Numbered from the stretch's first letter, positions 24,040 through 36,087 are shown. The stretch: DNA of 64,000 nt from Puccinia triticina (GCF_026914185.1 NC_070564.1:4402001-4466000); one strand, 5' to 3'. Notes: a model not told the origin generated them from the letters alone. A program made the numbers and translations.

Positions 24040-24572
24040 TCCAAAGGAGGGACTTAGGTGCTATGTCAGCCCCGCAGCCCAAGAGAATTTCAACTTTTGA
24101 TGGGCACTTTTTCATAATCAACATAGCACATGGGTCTCTGGACCAAATTCCTTCTCATTTTCATTTCTGGGACCACCCAAGCTGTCCCAATCTATGTACT
24201 ATTTCCATCTCCCACCAGCCATTTTCCTTGATCTGCAATACCCTTTGGAATATCATTAGTTTTGGATCCTGTACAGTGCAAGATGTGTAATGTGAAGCGG
24301 ACCCAATGGTGGTCATAAAAAAGGAATTCAAGTGCCACTCAAGGCCTCAAAAAATTCAAAAAAATATGTAGAAAGATTCCCCATGATCTTCTGCATCTTT
24401 TGTTCCCCCAACACCTAATCACCCAATGAGAATTGGTGCTGCTACAAAACATCAAAAAACAGCATTTCTGAAATTCTCTCAGGCCGCGGGGTCGACACAG
24501 TATGAGTACCTCCTTCGGAGGTTCCCTGCGGGACGGTGTCCCCCCTCCACAAAGAGGGGGACTTAGTTGAGA
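24040..24572. mobile_element. TIR element related to 48.37-48.97 kb
   Basis: It shares many blocks with 48373-48973 in the same order: TTTTGGAT.CTGTACAGTG, AGGCCTCAAAAAATTCA, TCTTTTGTTCCCCCAA, TCCTTCGGAGG.TCCCTGCGGGAC and GTCCCCCCTC. The ends (GGAGGGACTTAG and GGGGACTTAGTTG) are weaker inverted repeats than in the other copy. It has no coding capacity. Confidence 0.5.
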
Positions 24573-24720
24573 GGTATCTGCACCACCAAGATAACATTTT
24601 TTGATTTCAAACTTATTTGGAACCAAACCCAAAACTATCCCAAAACTTGTTTATAATTGGGCCCTGAGCTTTGCAGTTTTCAGCCCAAATCTGAAATCTC
24701 ATCTCGCGGAAATTCTGACA

Positions 24721-24728
24721 TATATAAG
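24721..24728 (+). promoter_or_regulatory. TATA-like box upstream of the protease gene
   Basis: TATATAAG sits 339 bases before the proposed protease start codon, at the edge of the repeat DNA. It is followed by a GC-rich patch and a CT/CA-rich stretch like a 5' leader. The distance is long for a direct core promoter, so it may serve an upstream leader exon or be chance. Confidence 0.3.
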
Positions 24729-25066
24729 GCATAGGCCTCGACAGCTCCGCTCGCTCCCGCTCCCGCCTGTGCAGGCCTAGTTAAGCTCGCTTTTTTGGGG
24801 GGCATGCAGAGCCGCACGCCCTTTTTCGAAGGGTGTGGGCGTGGGCCTGCCCGAAAAAAGGGGGCGTGCGTTTATCAACGTCCACAATCAACACATCAGT
24901 TAGCACACAGACTTCTTCCTTAAACCCATCGAATTCTTCGTCACCAACATCCAGTTCGGCAAGCCGTATCCTACCTCATTCCAGAACTCTTTAATCAAAC
25001 TACAACTGTTTGGTTGAGATCCCCTGTCATTCGTTTCATCCATCTGAAAAGTATCTTGCATTCAAC

Positions 25067-27073
25067 ATGAGGTATGGGTCGTTCGGCCAGCTCAACCTAG
25101 TACAAATATCATTATACACGACACTGATGTCTTATGATTTTCTTTTGCTTTCATAGTATTGTGCGAACTCCAGTATTCTATCAGGCCCCAAGTGGAAATT
25201 TCAGGCAAGTCCTGGGACACGGCATTGCCCGCTATGGCTTTTTTGGCTTCTTGAACAGCGACAGGGCTACCTCAGACATCGGTCCCTATGTACAATCCAA
25301 TCTTCCACCACAAATGCAAGCGTTATCCGTAGACTATCTAGCCAAAAAGAAATCCAAGAGCAAACGGGGGCTTAAAAAACAATTGTTTACGCGTCTGCTT
25401 CAATTATTCCCTTCGGCACTCGGAACGATCGAATCGGGTACTAAGCTCATCATAAGTCCAGTCGTCTCTACGGCAGATGTCATCAGTGGGCATCTTCCCG
25501 GCAAGAACGAACTTGCTCAAGACTCCTCGTGGGGAACATCGACGGTTAAGACTGACAGTTTGCAAGGAGATCTTTTGGTGAGCGGGAAGGCTGTGTTTAT
25601 CTCCTAGGTGGAAAGTGACTTGAGCACGCTTGAATCACTAAATCTCTACACTCTTGATCCATTTGCCTGATTGCTTACGATAAAATGCCAGTGGTCCACA
25701 ACAGTGAACTTGGGATCGTCTTCACAGCCTCTACGAATCAACATTGACACCGGCTCGGCTGATTTCTTTGTGTTTGATCCAAAATGTCAATCATGCGCAC
25801 TCAATACTCACGCCGCGTTCTTCTACGCGCAATCCAGAACATTCACCCCCTTGGTGAACCTGACATTCAATGCCCAATACGCTGATGGTGGAGGAGTGAA
25901 TGGATACTTAGCGCAAGATAGCTTGAACTTCGGAGGCGGTGTTTCTGTACCCCAGCAATTATTTGGTTTGGCGACCGACGTTTCGGGATACTGGCAGTCC
26001 CTGGGAGTTGATGGCTTGATGGGCTTGGGTCCCGATGTGCTTTCATCCTTCCCCCCACCCAACAATCTGGGTGTATTCACCCAGCTAGTGAATAACAAAG
26101 CTCTTTCTCAACCTGTTATCGGCATTGCACTCACGAAATCTTCGGTGAATTCAAGCGGCGAGTTCTCATTTGGGAAAGTTAATGAACAATGGGTTCGAGG
26201 TGGGGCATCGCAGATGTTTTGGAAAAATGTCAGCAGTCAAAACTTCTGGTAAGCTGCTTTTCCGGCACGTCCCTCGGCTCCTCTAGCGGGTATTGTGCGC
26301 ATTCTGACGATAAGACACTTTCAGGGGTACTGAACTCTCGGGAATTTTCGTTAACGGTCAGAATGTCATGGCGACCGAAGATCCGCCGCGAGCCATAGTT
26401 GATACCGGTGTAAGTATCTCCCGAAATTCAACACTATGCCAATCGAACTATGAGTAAAACTAACTCCATCCTTGTGACTGTCTGGATGATTTGTAAGACC
26501 TCATTGATGCTTGTCTCAGACACGGCCGCCGCCGGGATACACAAGCAGATACCTGGGGCAGTAGTCGATCCTTCGAACGGCATTTGGCGCTTGCCCTGTT
26601 CGACAGCCAATGTTGCCACCACACCGAAGAGGCCCACTTTCGCATCTATATTTGGCTTTATGCCCAGGCCGCAACGACGAGCATCACTTCGCAATGCATT
26701 CTCGAAAGCATATCCAGCTCCCCCGAACATTTTTGTCGAACTTGGATCTGGCGCACCAAAACTTGGCATCCCAGTCACTGATTTGGCATATCAAGCGATT
26801 CCATCGGATGAAGCAAATTCCCTCGCTCTTGATGGCCGGACAAAAATGTGCTACAGTGGTATACAGGCAGGAGCTGACGGGTTTTTCGTTCTCGGGGGAA
26901 CATTTATTAAGGTGAATAGTATTTTGTATCTGTTTGGCTTCACTCCTGATTCTCCCGGATGTAATCTCACTGGTAAAATTCTCCCACAGAATCATTACAT
27001 CGCCCTCAGGCGTGACGGCGCCAAGAGAAGCATTGGTTTTGGCAACCGGAAGGATCTTCCTGAAATCCAATAG
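25067..27073 (+). CDS. Pepsin-family (A1) aspartic protease
   Basis: Six exons in continuous phase: 25067-25071, 25157-25577, 25692-26248, 26325-26409, 26498-26911 and 26990-27073, giving 521 residues. Two catalytic motifs are present: DTGS at about residue 161 in the context NIDTGSADFFVF, and DTGTSL at about 354, the latter formed exactly across the 26410-26497 intron. The C-terminal FVLGGTFIK..YIALRRDG..IGFG pattern is typical of family A1. About 140 residues precede the catalytic lobe, longer than most propeptides and poorly conserved. The first coding exon is only five bases (ATGAG). No clear signal peptide is visible with this start, so either an upstream exon is missing or the enzyme reaches its compartment another way. 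Such enzymes hydrolyse peptide bonds at acid pH in vacuoles or outside the cell. Neighbouring genes give no pathway clue. Confidence 0.85.
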
Positions 27074-28414
27074 GTTTTCTTTCATTTCACCAGCGAGGAC
27101 CAAGCTACGCTAGTCAACAACCGTCAATGATGATCGGGTTATTCTGTTTCATCCTTTGAACTAACAGGATGCGCCACCGGACACAAGAATTTAGTATTTC
27201 TGCTCGTATGCCTTTAACCTTCTCAATAAATTATTGACAAGAAAACTGGCAAAATCATATTTCGTCTCACAAAGTTAGTTGTATATATTGATCAGTTAGT
27301 CAAGTGGGAGGTTCCGAGGTACCGCATGGTTTCCTGTCTGATTTTTTCTGGACTCTCATCTCTTCAATTTTCTTCAAGCAAATCGTATTGTCCTTATCTT
27401 ATAATTTGTTAGCTGTATTTCCGATAGTCAGCTTTTTATACCCGAAACAGCAATTTTTACCACCAGACAATTTGTTAACTGAACCTGGAGTTTTCTCGCC
27501 TCTGTTCAGTGGAGCCAGATACCTTCTTTAACTTCGCCTTGTTGAGTCATAAATCAACCGAACTGAACGTGAAACTTCCTGCTGCGTTCTCTTGTCTGAT
27601 AGGTCCGCTGTACAGTTCAGAATTTCCTGAATGAACATCATAATTAATCATATTTTCAGCTTGCTTTGCGCAATCCCTGAGTAAATTTATCATTATCATT
27701 TAAAATTCTGATGAGCAGGTCCAAGAAGATCCCCTGTGAAGCCGTCAGGATGCAAGTGGGTCGGGGCGGCCCGAGAGAGACCCGAGACCCGACAGGTTGA
27801 GTAGCCTTATCCTTATCCCAGGTCTGGGTTCGGGCCCGGGTAGACTGAAGGTCGAAAAACCAATTTTCGCCCCGACCCGGCCTGTTTGTCCGGCTCGGGC
27901 TCGGTCAGCATGATTCGAATGTTGACCCGACCCGCCCCGACCCGACGATTACCTCGAAGCCGACGCGTTTACATCGAGTGAAGGCTCCTCAGCTCCCTCC
28001 CAAGACTGGCCCATGAGGAATGGCTGTGCGGGTGAGCATTAACGGCAACATTTTGGGGCGACTATGTACATCAATAATTTTTGGACAAATAATGTAACTT
28101 CGCGTAGCGGCCCACTGTCGACACAGCCATGTAATAAACGTTCCAACCTATTTTATGCGCAGTTGTGTATCATGTGCTCACAACGTGATGATTAGTTGGC
28201 ATTGCATTTGTCACTCAATGATCTGTTATCTGGGCAATTCTCTCACGGGTCGTATGATATATCAGAGCATTCTTGGGTATCTCGAACATTGGCCGATCCA
28301 GTCATTCGTGATTTCTTTATCAAGATGTGTATGATGAATACCGGACGACGGGGGGCCTTTTCCGAAATGAACGTCGCGGTGACCCATCCGATCTGGGTGC
28401 TTGTGGGCGTAATG
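27074..28414. other. Intergenic region with a GC-rich inverted repeat
   Basis: No gene is supported. At about 27755-27950 there is a palindromic GC-rich block: GGGTCGGGGCGG on the left and CCGCCCCGACCCGA on the right, with many CCCGA/TCGGG words between. It looks like a small TIR element related in style to the hAT-type elements at 35 and 62 kb, but I could not identify a target duplication. The plus-strand frame at 28196-28435 has no recognisable domain. Confidence 0.45.
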
Positions 28415-29732
28415 TTAAGAAAGACTAGCGGCTGACGGATCGTTTAGAGGACAAGGTATAAGAGCCATCTTGATTGGACAGAACGCTTTCCACTTGGCCT
28501 TGTACGCCCGCACAACTTGATTTTCTGGGTCGCGTTGCTCGTTGGAGTTCACTTGATCGGTATTCTGACGAGGTGGATCGGTCTGGGGATTTCTTTGACC
28601 ATCGTCATCATCATCAATCGAAAGGACCGGCGATCCAGAAAGCTTTAGTCGGTATTCGTACTCTTCAAAAATCTTGTTCGTAGATGTTCTTTCAAAGCCT
28701 AATTTCTGGCGCGTCCAATTCGTCATGAGGAGAGAAAGAAAACCAAGAATTCCAGGAGAAACAGGTAGAATTAATTTGACTGTCAGTAACTGAAAGCAAA
28801 GGAAGAGCATACGAGAGAGAAGCCCAAGTAAAAGAGTGATGATGAAGATCTACTCAACTTCGAATAAGCGTTGACTGATAGTATTGCTGAACGAGATTTT
28901 AACGAAGAAGAAGCTGATATGCGGGAAGGAGCTCTGAGAAGGGTTTTGAGAGGGAGATAGTGGACGGGAGATGAGGAGGATGTATGCAAGGAAGAGTTGG
29001 AGTGCTTCGGTAGCCAGGCCCAGTTTACGATGGTCTTTGGAAGCGATCATGATTTCCAACTCGCCCTTGTTCGGCGCTGCTTGACCATCGGTCTCTTTGG
29101 GCGTGCTTGTCGAATCTTCTAACGACTCGTCTGCCGAAATAAACAGATTGACATCCCCTCTTCCATTTTTTCAAGCACGGAAATCAGTCGGTCAACTCAC
29201 CTCATCATACTCCCACTTAATCACTCGAACTTTCAAACTCAACTGACATCATTTGGCCAAGATAATCGGAATACGTGGTGTGTTTTTCAGGTGGATCCGA
29301 GCCAATTGAAAGAGAGGAATTCCTTGAGAAGATGATAAACGTTAATTCTGGATTTTTTACCCATTGGTTTGGTTGGAAAAAAAGTAGAAAACAAAAGCAA
29401 GGTCAGGAACGGATCTGGATTGTTCCGAGGTAAAGCCGAAAGGGTGTTACTTACTATCTTGATCGAGTGCCCATCGCTCGCACATTTCGTATTCCTCGAG
29501 AAGGCTCAAGGGTTCGCTGGCAGTACTTTCCCTGAGCTCCTGATCGCTCATCCATTCGTGATACTGAGGCACATGTTCCTTCCTAATGTTGGGGCAGATT
29601 GTTGGATCTATCTTTAATATATGAGCTGCATTTCAGATGCCACGAAGACATGAAAGCAATGCTGAGAACATACCGGTAGGGTACCAACACCACTCGGGGG
29701 CCGACGATCGCAGTTTGCTCGTTGACTCGCAT
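28415..29732 (-). CDS. NAT9: NAT9-like GNAT N-acetyltransferase
   Basis: Five exons on the minus strand: 29732-29674, 29582-29455, 29347-29248, 29159-28859 and 28705-28415, 292 residues. The start is fixed by the NAT9-type opening (MRVNEQTAIVGPRVVLVPYR) followed by HVPQYHEWM and LRESTASEPL. Later come MIGDVNLF (about 95-102), EIMIASKDHRKLGLATEAL (about 131-149), which contains the acetyl-CoA pyrophosphate-loop pattern R-x-x-G-L-A, and SFSNTISQRLFEKLGF, the usual GNAT C-terminal segment. The last about 75 residues, with an Asp-rich run, extend beyond the family core. NAT9 of animals is reported to modify or stabilise microtubules; in fungi the substrate is unclear. The intron 3 donor (GTCAGT) is weak but is the only choice that restores MIGDVNLF in frame. 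Confidence 0.9.
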
Positions 29733-30623
29733 CGTGAGGGGAAGATGAAGATTTTGCTGGATGAATTATCCCTTGCAGACAGACGTTCCGAGTGGTTATA
29801 TACCGATGTCGATAGTAGACACTTCCGAATCCCGCTCGCTTACTCGCCGCATGTTTTGTTCGGGGGAAATTGTTTCCGGAGAAAACAAAATGCTCACTTG
29901 CATTTTTCCCAACAATATCTTTCCGAACGGAAATAAGTTTATCTATTTTTGTGCAAGAGAGATCAATAGTTTGTCGAACTGTTCATGCCTTGACGATCTA
30001 CAAACGATTCCAAAGGGCCCACTAACTAATGAACATAGTACGACAGACTAAAAGTACCTTAACAGAACCCAAATCCAACTTGTACCTCTTGGAAAGAGTC
30101 GGGATCAAGAGAAGTGACAGGAGCTAAGCATATGACTTATGTAGGAAGAAAGTACGAATTGTTAATTGCATCTAAAGACCACTGATAAATAACTATATGT
30201 ATATGTATATATGGGATCTCAACTTGCTACAAGCTATGAGCAACATGGAGTAAAGAGTTTCTGCGAAGGTGGATTTTGGTTAGGAATTGAGCGGTAAGAC
30301 AGGAACTGAGCGGATCGGGTTTTGATGAGTATTTATGTAAATCTGTATGCCATCACAAAATGGGCCAGTAGAAGTAACGAGATACGTATGGACATGGTAT
30401 GAAGATACGTATGTATATGAACATGGAACGGAAAGATATGTGGGGCAGACAGGTCTTAATTTAGTAGAATGGCATATAAATAAACGAATCAAAGTGGGCG
30501 AGCCAGTTGGACGAGTAATCTATCAAAGAAACGAGCTTGTTTTGCAAAAATCGGCCAGCTTCTTAGTTTGCAGAGGTTTTTTTTTGTTGTTGTTATTGAA
30601 TTGACAAGAAGGAGGGTGAAGAT
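29733..30623. other. Intergenic region, no gene seen
   Basis: It separates the start of the NAT9-like gene from the 3' end of the F-box gene. Both are on the minus strand, so it should hold the NAT9 promoter and the F-box terminator. AT-rich words such as TATATGTATATGTATATATGG occur near 30195. The open frames on the plus strand are without domain. Confidence 0.5.
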
Positions 30624-31517
30624 TCAGTCGTAGATTTCTTGATCTTGCCATCCGGTCCGATCGGTACCCAATCCCTTGCCGGTCTTATCCTGAAGTTTCC
30701 TCCCGCCCAAGTCCTTATAAAACGCCCGAGCCTCGTTCTTCGACATGATGTGGTTATCTTCGGCGTGCCAGGCGGCCTCTCGCAATTCTTTCTGGCTCGG
30801 TCCGCTGTCTTCAAGAGCGTCGACATCCATGTCCATCGTGGGCTGCGAGGGCTTGACCTGGTTGAGCTCTTTGTACGCCTCGCTCCAGTTCGTCCGCGAG
30901 TCTTTCCGTGTCCAGGTGAGTGGTTGGAACTCTTCTTCGATCGATTGGCTGTATGAGGTCTGGTGGGCTAGCTTGAACCATACATAATCTTAGTGACCGG
31001 AGGAAGAGGGAGAAGAGGTCAGTGTCGTGGTGATGATTAGATCCGAGGTGTTTGAAGGGGATGGGGACGTACTGATGACAGAGCTTGTGCGCCATTTTTG
31101 GCAAACCAAGGCGCAGTTGAGGAGGTCTTTGACAGCCGAGAAGGTTGATCCATCGAGATGACCACCACAGCCATCAGCGCCGAGACCGACAAGAGTGAAG
31201 ACACGGACGGCGACATCGATGGGCAGCCTGCAAAGGGGGTCTCTGGAGTTCTGTTTAGCCTTAGCAGCTGCCTCGCGTTTCTGACGAAGGCCGACCCTGG
31301 ATTGGTTGCGGCCGCTGCTCTTGGTGGGCGTGGTGGGTGTGCTGGGGATGGGGGATTCTGACGGGGGCGATTGGGTGGGTGGCGAGGTGAGCGGGCTGTG
31401 GACGCGAGTGAGCACCGAGTCGTCATTCTCGGCATTCAATCCGGCCGTTCCAACTGCAAGGTTTTGCCGGGTGGCTGCTCGGAGCACGGCGTCGTGCAAG
31501 AGGGTGTGGGCACTCAT
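30624..31517 (-). CDS. F-box domain protein
   Basis: Two exons, 31517-31073 and 30988-30624, giving 269 residues. After a Pro/Ser/Thr-rich N-terminal region and a basic RQKREAAAKAK stretch, residues about 93-165 form an F-box: CRLPIDVAVRVFTLVGL, then LLNCALVCQKWR, and across the intron YVWFKLAHQTSY. Next come LTWTRKDSRTNWSEAYKEL and a charged tail ending QDQEIYD. F-box proteins recruit targets to SCF ubiquitin ligases through Skp1. No WD40 or leucine-rich repeats follow, so the substrate-binding part is unknown; the compact size suggests a specialised adaptor. The F-box helices are interrupted by a glycine-rich insertion (GADGCGGHLDGS), which is unusual. The start is the first in-frame Met; an upstream exon cannot be excluded. 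Confidence 0.75.
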
Positions 31518-32322
31518 CGAGTCGGGGGACAGAGGATAAGCTACTTGAACGGTGTGGATGGGATGGGTGTGTCAGCAAGTGGCAGAACGATAAGCTTGGG
31601 TATGCAGACGTACCACTGGGATATGTAGATCCGCGGAGGGAAGCCGAATGGTATTGGCTGGGTCCTGGGGGAATGGGGATGGCCAAGTTTCCGAAGAGTC
31701 TTCGAGACGGAAATGGGAAGAGCGAGCCTGGTGGGGGAAAGGTGAGGTCTTTTATGGACAGACCCTGGCTTGCTTCAGTCGTCTCACTCTCAGTCTGGCC
31801 ACACTCAGTCCCACTCTTGGCTCCATCGCCTCAGTCTAACGGAGATTTTTCAAGCAGCCTTCATACAATTCTGCAACCATAACAAGGCTCCCCCTGAGTT
31901 GACGGCTGAGAGCAGCGCCCCGCCGACCAAGAACCGGATGCGATTGCCCTTCAATTAACCACTGATAGCACCGCCGTCTTACAAGCTACTAATATACTCA
32001 TGTGGGGAGAAAGATGCACTCGCATCCTGTCTCTCCATCCATCAGCTCAGGTTGTTTGAAAAGTATACATATACATATGGCCAAACAGAAAAGCAAAGCA
32101 GAAAAACATATCCTTGTGTGCAAAAACTCCGAGGCACCCAGCCGGACGGCGGTTGGGGGTCGGGATCGACGTCGGCTGAAACCTTAAATTTCTATTACGT
32201 AGGCTGGTGGTTGATTCAGTGCTACATAAATGCATAGAAACTCATGTTCAAACTTCACATAAGGCTGATTTGGAAATGAGTCATCAAACCTTGCTAAAAT
32301 AACAAGGGCCCAGTGCAAGAAA
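31518..32322. other. Intergenic region upstream of the F-box gene
   Basis: It should contain the F-box promoter (minus strand). CAGTC/CTCAGTC words cluster at 31.78-31.84 kb. I see no gene and no clear transposon ends in this stretch. Confidence 0.4.
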
Positions 32323-32695
32323 TGGAGGACTTCCTGTCAATCTGGAAAGTCAGATCTGAGCCACCAGATTTTAGATTTTTGGCAGGTCCAAGGTCCAGAA
32401 ATATTTGAACGCCTTTAAGCATCCTAGATCTCCTGCTAGCCATTTCTGCATCTAACTGCAAACACTGATGACACAAAATAGCATGGCAAGAACTCAAGCT
32501 CAAGAGAACCCACCCAAAGCCCAGTGAGGGCTTGGACTCTGGTGATGCACCAAGGCTATAAGATATTTTGGAGTGACTTGCAAATCTGAGGGGTGCAAGC
32601 AACAGAACAAACAACCTGGCAAGATCTGGAACCTTGGAATCTGGAAAACCAGATCAGACTCTGGAAGGCCTTCCAGATTGACGGGAAGTCCTCCA
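32323..32695. mobile_element. TGGAGGACTTCC-family MITE, copy B
   Basis: The ends are TGGAGGACTTCCTGTCAATC and GATTGACGGGAAGTCCTCCA, an inverted repeat with one mismatch. The interior carries CCAGAT / ATCTGG words near both ends. At 373 bases it is the longest member seen here. It has no coding capacity. Confidence 0.8.
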
Positions 32696-32910
32696 ATATG
32701 CAGGAGCTGGCTTTGCATCAGCAAGGCAAACCAGCAGGCCAGGGGTTCATGTTGCCCCCACCTAGATTAATTTTCCACCTGGTCAGGTGAGCAGAAGTTC
32801 TCAGCAAAGCCTTCACAGATGAGGCATTGCTGAAGGGCTTACTTGCAGGATTTCTTTAAATTTTATGCAGGTAGAGTGCATAAGCAGTCAAACCATCCAT
32901 GAAACTCATT

Positions 32911-33111
32911 AGGGGGGTTCACAATTGAATTTGATAAAACTTTGGAGGTCAATTTAAGGCCTTTATGAACATAATTTTAAAACTTTGGCAAGATGTCCAG
33001 AAAAAGGTATGACTGGTCAATCAGTGTAATTTAACAACTTTTTAAAAATATGTTCATAAACAGGTTAAAATGGGTCCTAAAGTTTTACAAATTTTAATTG
33101 TGAACCCCCCT
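32911..33111. mobile_element. MITE with AGGGGGGTTCAC termini
   Basis: The left end is AGGGGGGTTCACAATTGAA and the right end is TTTAATTGTGAACCCCCCT. The TIR extends inward through AAACTTT / AAAGTTT to about 40 bases. A second, incomplete relative follows directly (33112-33297), sharing AAGGCCTTTATGAACA and ending TTGTGAACCTCCCTA. The short flanking duplication is ambiguous (TA or ATT). Confidence 0.75.
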
Positions 33112-33429
33112 ATTTGGTTTTGGGGCAATGTCAAGCCCATTTCAAGGCCTTTATGAACAGCTTTTTTTTATAAAAACTGTCCATATTTGGGTTTTCCTTA
33201 GCAATCAGAAAAATTTCTACATTTTTCAAAAATTTGTTCATAAAGGCTTTAAAATGGGTTTTAAAGTTTTTTCAAATTTCCATTGTGAACCTCCCTATTG
33301 GAATGATGATGAGATATGAGGCACTGGAAATGATATTTGACCAGCTGCTTCATCCAGCTTGATTTCAAACTGCACAACAATCAAACCAAACCCTTCAGTT
33401 GTCAATCCCCTTCTATCTGGCCATTCAAG

Positions 33430-33791
33430 CAACGGTGAAACAGATACTATACAATACAGTATCTTCAGATACTTATGTATTGTATCTGGTGAAAAATCCA
33501 AAATGGTAAATACAAATGTCTTGTATCTGCCTGAAGATACAATACCATAGTATTGTATCAATAACTTGATTTTCTTGTTTTTGGCCACTGTGGACTGTAT
33601 GCAGAAAAACCATCAAAAAACGTGAAAATAAAGTATCTTGTATTGGGCTGTATTTGCAACAAGATACCAAAGTTTGAATACATTTATATAGTATTGGTAT
33701 TTGAATACAATACAAATAAATAGTATTGGGTGCAAAACAGATACAAATACAGGCAGATACAGATACATGTATTGTATTTGTTTCACCGTTG
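33430..33791. mobile_element. hAT-type MITE with TACAATAC interior
   Basis: The ends are CAACGGTGAAACAGATAC and GTATTTGTTTCACCGTTG. ATTCAAG is repeated on both sides (33423-33429 and 33792-33798). The terminal CAACGGTG fits the hAT consensus, although eight rather than seven duplicated bases would be expected. The interior is made of repeated GTATCTTCAGATAC and TACAATAC words. Confidence 0.75.
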
Positions 33792-33798
33792 ATTCAAG

Positions 33799-35051
33799 GT
33801 CTTATCAAAATGTGCTCTATTGCCTTTTGTGTCTGTCTTCCTAACTGCCACCATACACCTGTATGTTGCATCAGCAAATGGAGAATAGGCAACGTAGTTC
33901 TGCCACACAGCATCAATTATTGTGAGTAGAATCCTCCAATGAGAGGCTCTGCAGGGTCTCTGTCTCAGAGAGGCCAGAGCATAGTATGTTAGTATTTAGC
34001 CCATTTCTTTTGGCAAATGTGATTTTAAGTGTTTTTAGTTTCTTACTAAATACAGATCCTGTATTGAGAAAAAGAACAGGTAATCAATGTAAAATCAATA
34101 TTCAGGGGTTTTTGATGGCCAAAAAAATGGGTTGAATACCACCATGCTATGCCGTCATGCCCCTCTGAACTTGAGAAGCACTTGGGAATGTGCTTCTTCT
34201 GATGCAATTTGGGCTTTGTAGTTGCTGATATGAGGCCCAATCCTCCTGATTGAAGCTTCCAAGCACTGAGGCAAAGTAGCTGTACAGGGATTTAGATTTT
34301 CTGTACAGTACTGTACAAATCTATGAGAATGACTGAAACACTGTTTTTTTGCTCACATCAGCTTAAATGATTCTTGTAAGGTGAGCTTCTTTAAACCCAG
34401 CTCCAGCTCATGGGAGGAGCACAATGGGGACATGCCTACCACCAGCTCCAAGAGGATATGCAGGTCTTTCAAGATCAAAAGTGGTTGCATTGGTTGCAAC
34501 CCCCACAGTGAGGTCAACCGGGGGCATCCAATATAATATTGGTCTGCCAATCTTATATTGGCAGGGTCCACCAATACATTACAACAAAGGAAAAATGTAT
34601 TGGTAGACCCTACCAATATAATATCAATCTGGAGAAAAATCTTACATCAGTCACCAGTCAACCTTATTTTGAGGGGTTGTCACCAATACAACCCACCTGA
34701 CATTGCAATGGTTCAAGGGGTGGAGAATGTATTTTGGGAAGTGGGGGATTTGGGGGCACAAATTTGGCCACCTGCAAAAAAACAAAAACTGTATGCTTTC
34801 ACACTAGGAATCACAGATTGTATGCAAGTCCCTCCCTGATGGGAGGTCACACCTTGGGTGGGTGCTCTGTGTCCCTACCCTCCGGCAGCCAAGGAACTTG
34901 TGGTAATTTTGTTACAAATGGGGCCTCAGGTTACTTGTCTGCCAGGTTTGGAAGAGTGTGCACATGCAAACCCTATTGAAGGGCTCAAGTGGAGTGAAAA
35001 CTGATTGCCATAAATAAAAGTACAAGCCTGATGAAGGGAAGAGTGTGCACA
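33799..35051. other. Gene-free stretch
   Basis: No gene is supported. At 34.54-34.62 kb there is a run of inverted TATTGGCAGGGTC.ACCAATA words around AATATAATATTGG. At 34971-35042 a 70-base unit (CCCTATTGAAGGG..CATAAATAAAA..AAGCCTGATGAAG) occurs that is repeated at 36339-36413. Confidence 0.4.
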
Positions 35052-35730
35052 TAGGGATGATAATCAGGCGGGCTCGGGCCGCCCATGGGCCGGCCCAGCT
35101 CAGCCTGGGAAGTTAGTGGACGGGCCGGGCCGGGCCAGTTCCTCTCAAATGCCAACCCAAACCAAACCTGTTTATGACTTGGGCCGCCAGCGGGCCCCAG
35201 CCAAAAAAGAAAATAATACATTTTTTTTGCCTTTTACTAAGTTATAATGTGTTCCTACCTTATAACAAGGGAGGGGCACCCTGTCTGTTTGCGTGCAAAC
35301 AGACAGGACAGAGGTGTTGGGGCTGTCCTGTCTGTTTGCGTGGGACAGAGCCGATGTTTTGTGTTTTTTCCTGTCTGTTTGTGTGCAAACAGACAGGACG
35401 GAGCCGATGTTTTGTCCTGTCCATTTGCGTGCAAACCGGACAGGACCCCAATGTTTTGTCCTGTCTGTTTGCGTGCAAACGGACAGGGCGGAGCCAAATT
35501 TTTGTGTTTTGTCCTGACTCCTGATCACATATCTGCTCTGGAGTTCCCCTGGGTGATACAGGGGCGGCCTGACGGATGCCTATTGGGCTACCGCCCCAGC
35601 CCGACTAATGGCGCAGGTCTGTTGGGCCGGGCCAACTTTGGAAAAATCCCCAAAATGACAGCCCAAGCCCGGGCCGAACCCAGCCAGGTTCAGGCAGCCC
35701 ATCGGCGGAGCAGCCCAATTATCATCCCTA
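35052..35730. mobile_element. Non-autonomous hAT element, perfect 8-bp TSD
   Basis: The ends are TAGGGATGATAAT and ATTATCATCCCTA, extended inward by GGCGGGC/GCCCGGCC-type GC-rich words. The 8-base duplication TGTGCACA flanks it at 35044-35051 and 35731-35738. TAGGG(A/G)TG ends and 8-base duplications are the hAT hallmark. It carries no transposase; the centre is a palindromic array (35279-35487). Confidence 0.9.
35279..35487. repeat. Array of CTGTCTGTTTGCGTGCAAAC palindromes
   Basis: There are about four complete or partial copies of a palindrome, CCTGTCTGTTTGCG followed by its inverse TGCAAACAGACAGG, joined by variable GGAGCCGATGTTTTGT spacers. Because the unit is palindromic it yields open frames on both strands. 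It forms the interior of the hAT element. Confidence 0.85.
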
Positions 35731-36087
35731 TGTGCACATATAGACTCTATCAAGGCTGTACATATTAGGCTACAGTTACATTGTAGTGCATAATCAGCTA
35801 CAATTACAGCTGAAAAATGTTTGAGAAAAAAGTGCATCTCCAAATTGCAGCTATTTAGCTGTAGAGTTCACTTAATTATCTGTAATTTAGTGTTAGCAGG
35901 ACTGAGCAGTTTGATATTGGAGGACTTCCTGCCAATTTAGAAAGCAGGCTATTTTCTATTTTCTGGTTTCAAAGGGGAGAAAAGGCTGCTGGCATTCTAA
36001 ACCAAAGTGAAGCTCCATTACAGCTAAAGCTAACAGCCTGAAAGCTTGAAAACTATCAGCTACATTTAATTGTTTGCAGAGCTAATG

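Noticed and set aside
24021..24290. 89-codon plus-strand ORF
   Set aside because: It is part of the non-autonomous TIR element shared with 48.4-48.97 kb, where the frame is not conserved as a protein.
26410..26515. Alternative acceptor TCTCAG at 26515 for protease intron 4
   Set aside because: It breaks phase with the GTAAGT donor, whereas the acceptor at 26497 restores the DTGTSL active-site motif.
35172..35768. ORFs encoding repeated CLFACKQT/CANRQD words
   Set aside because: They are translation of the palindromic array inside the hAT element, mirrored on both strands.
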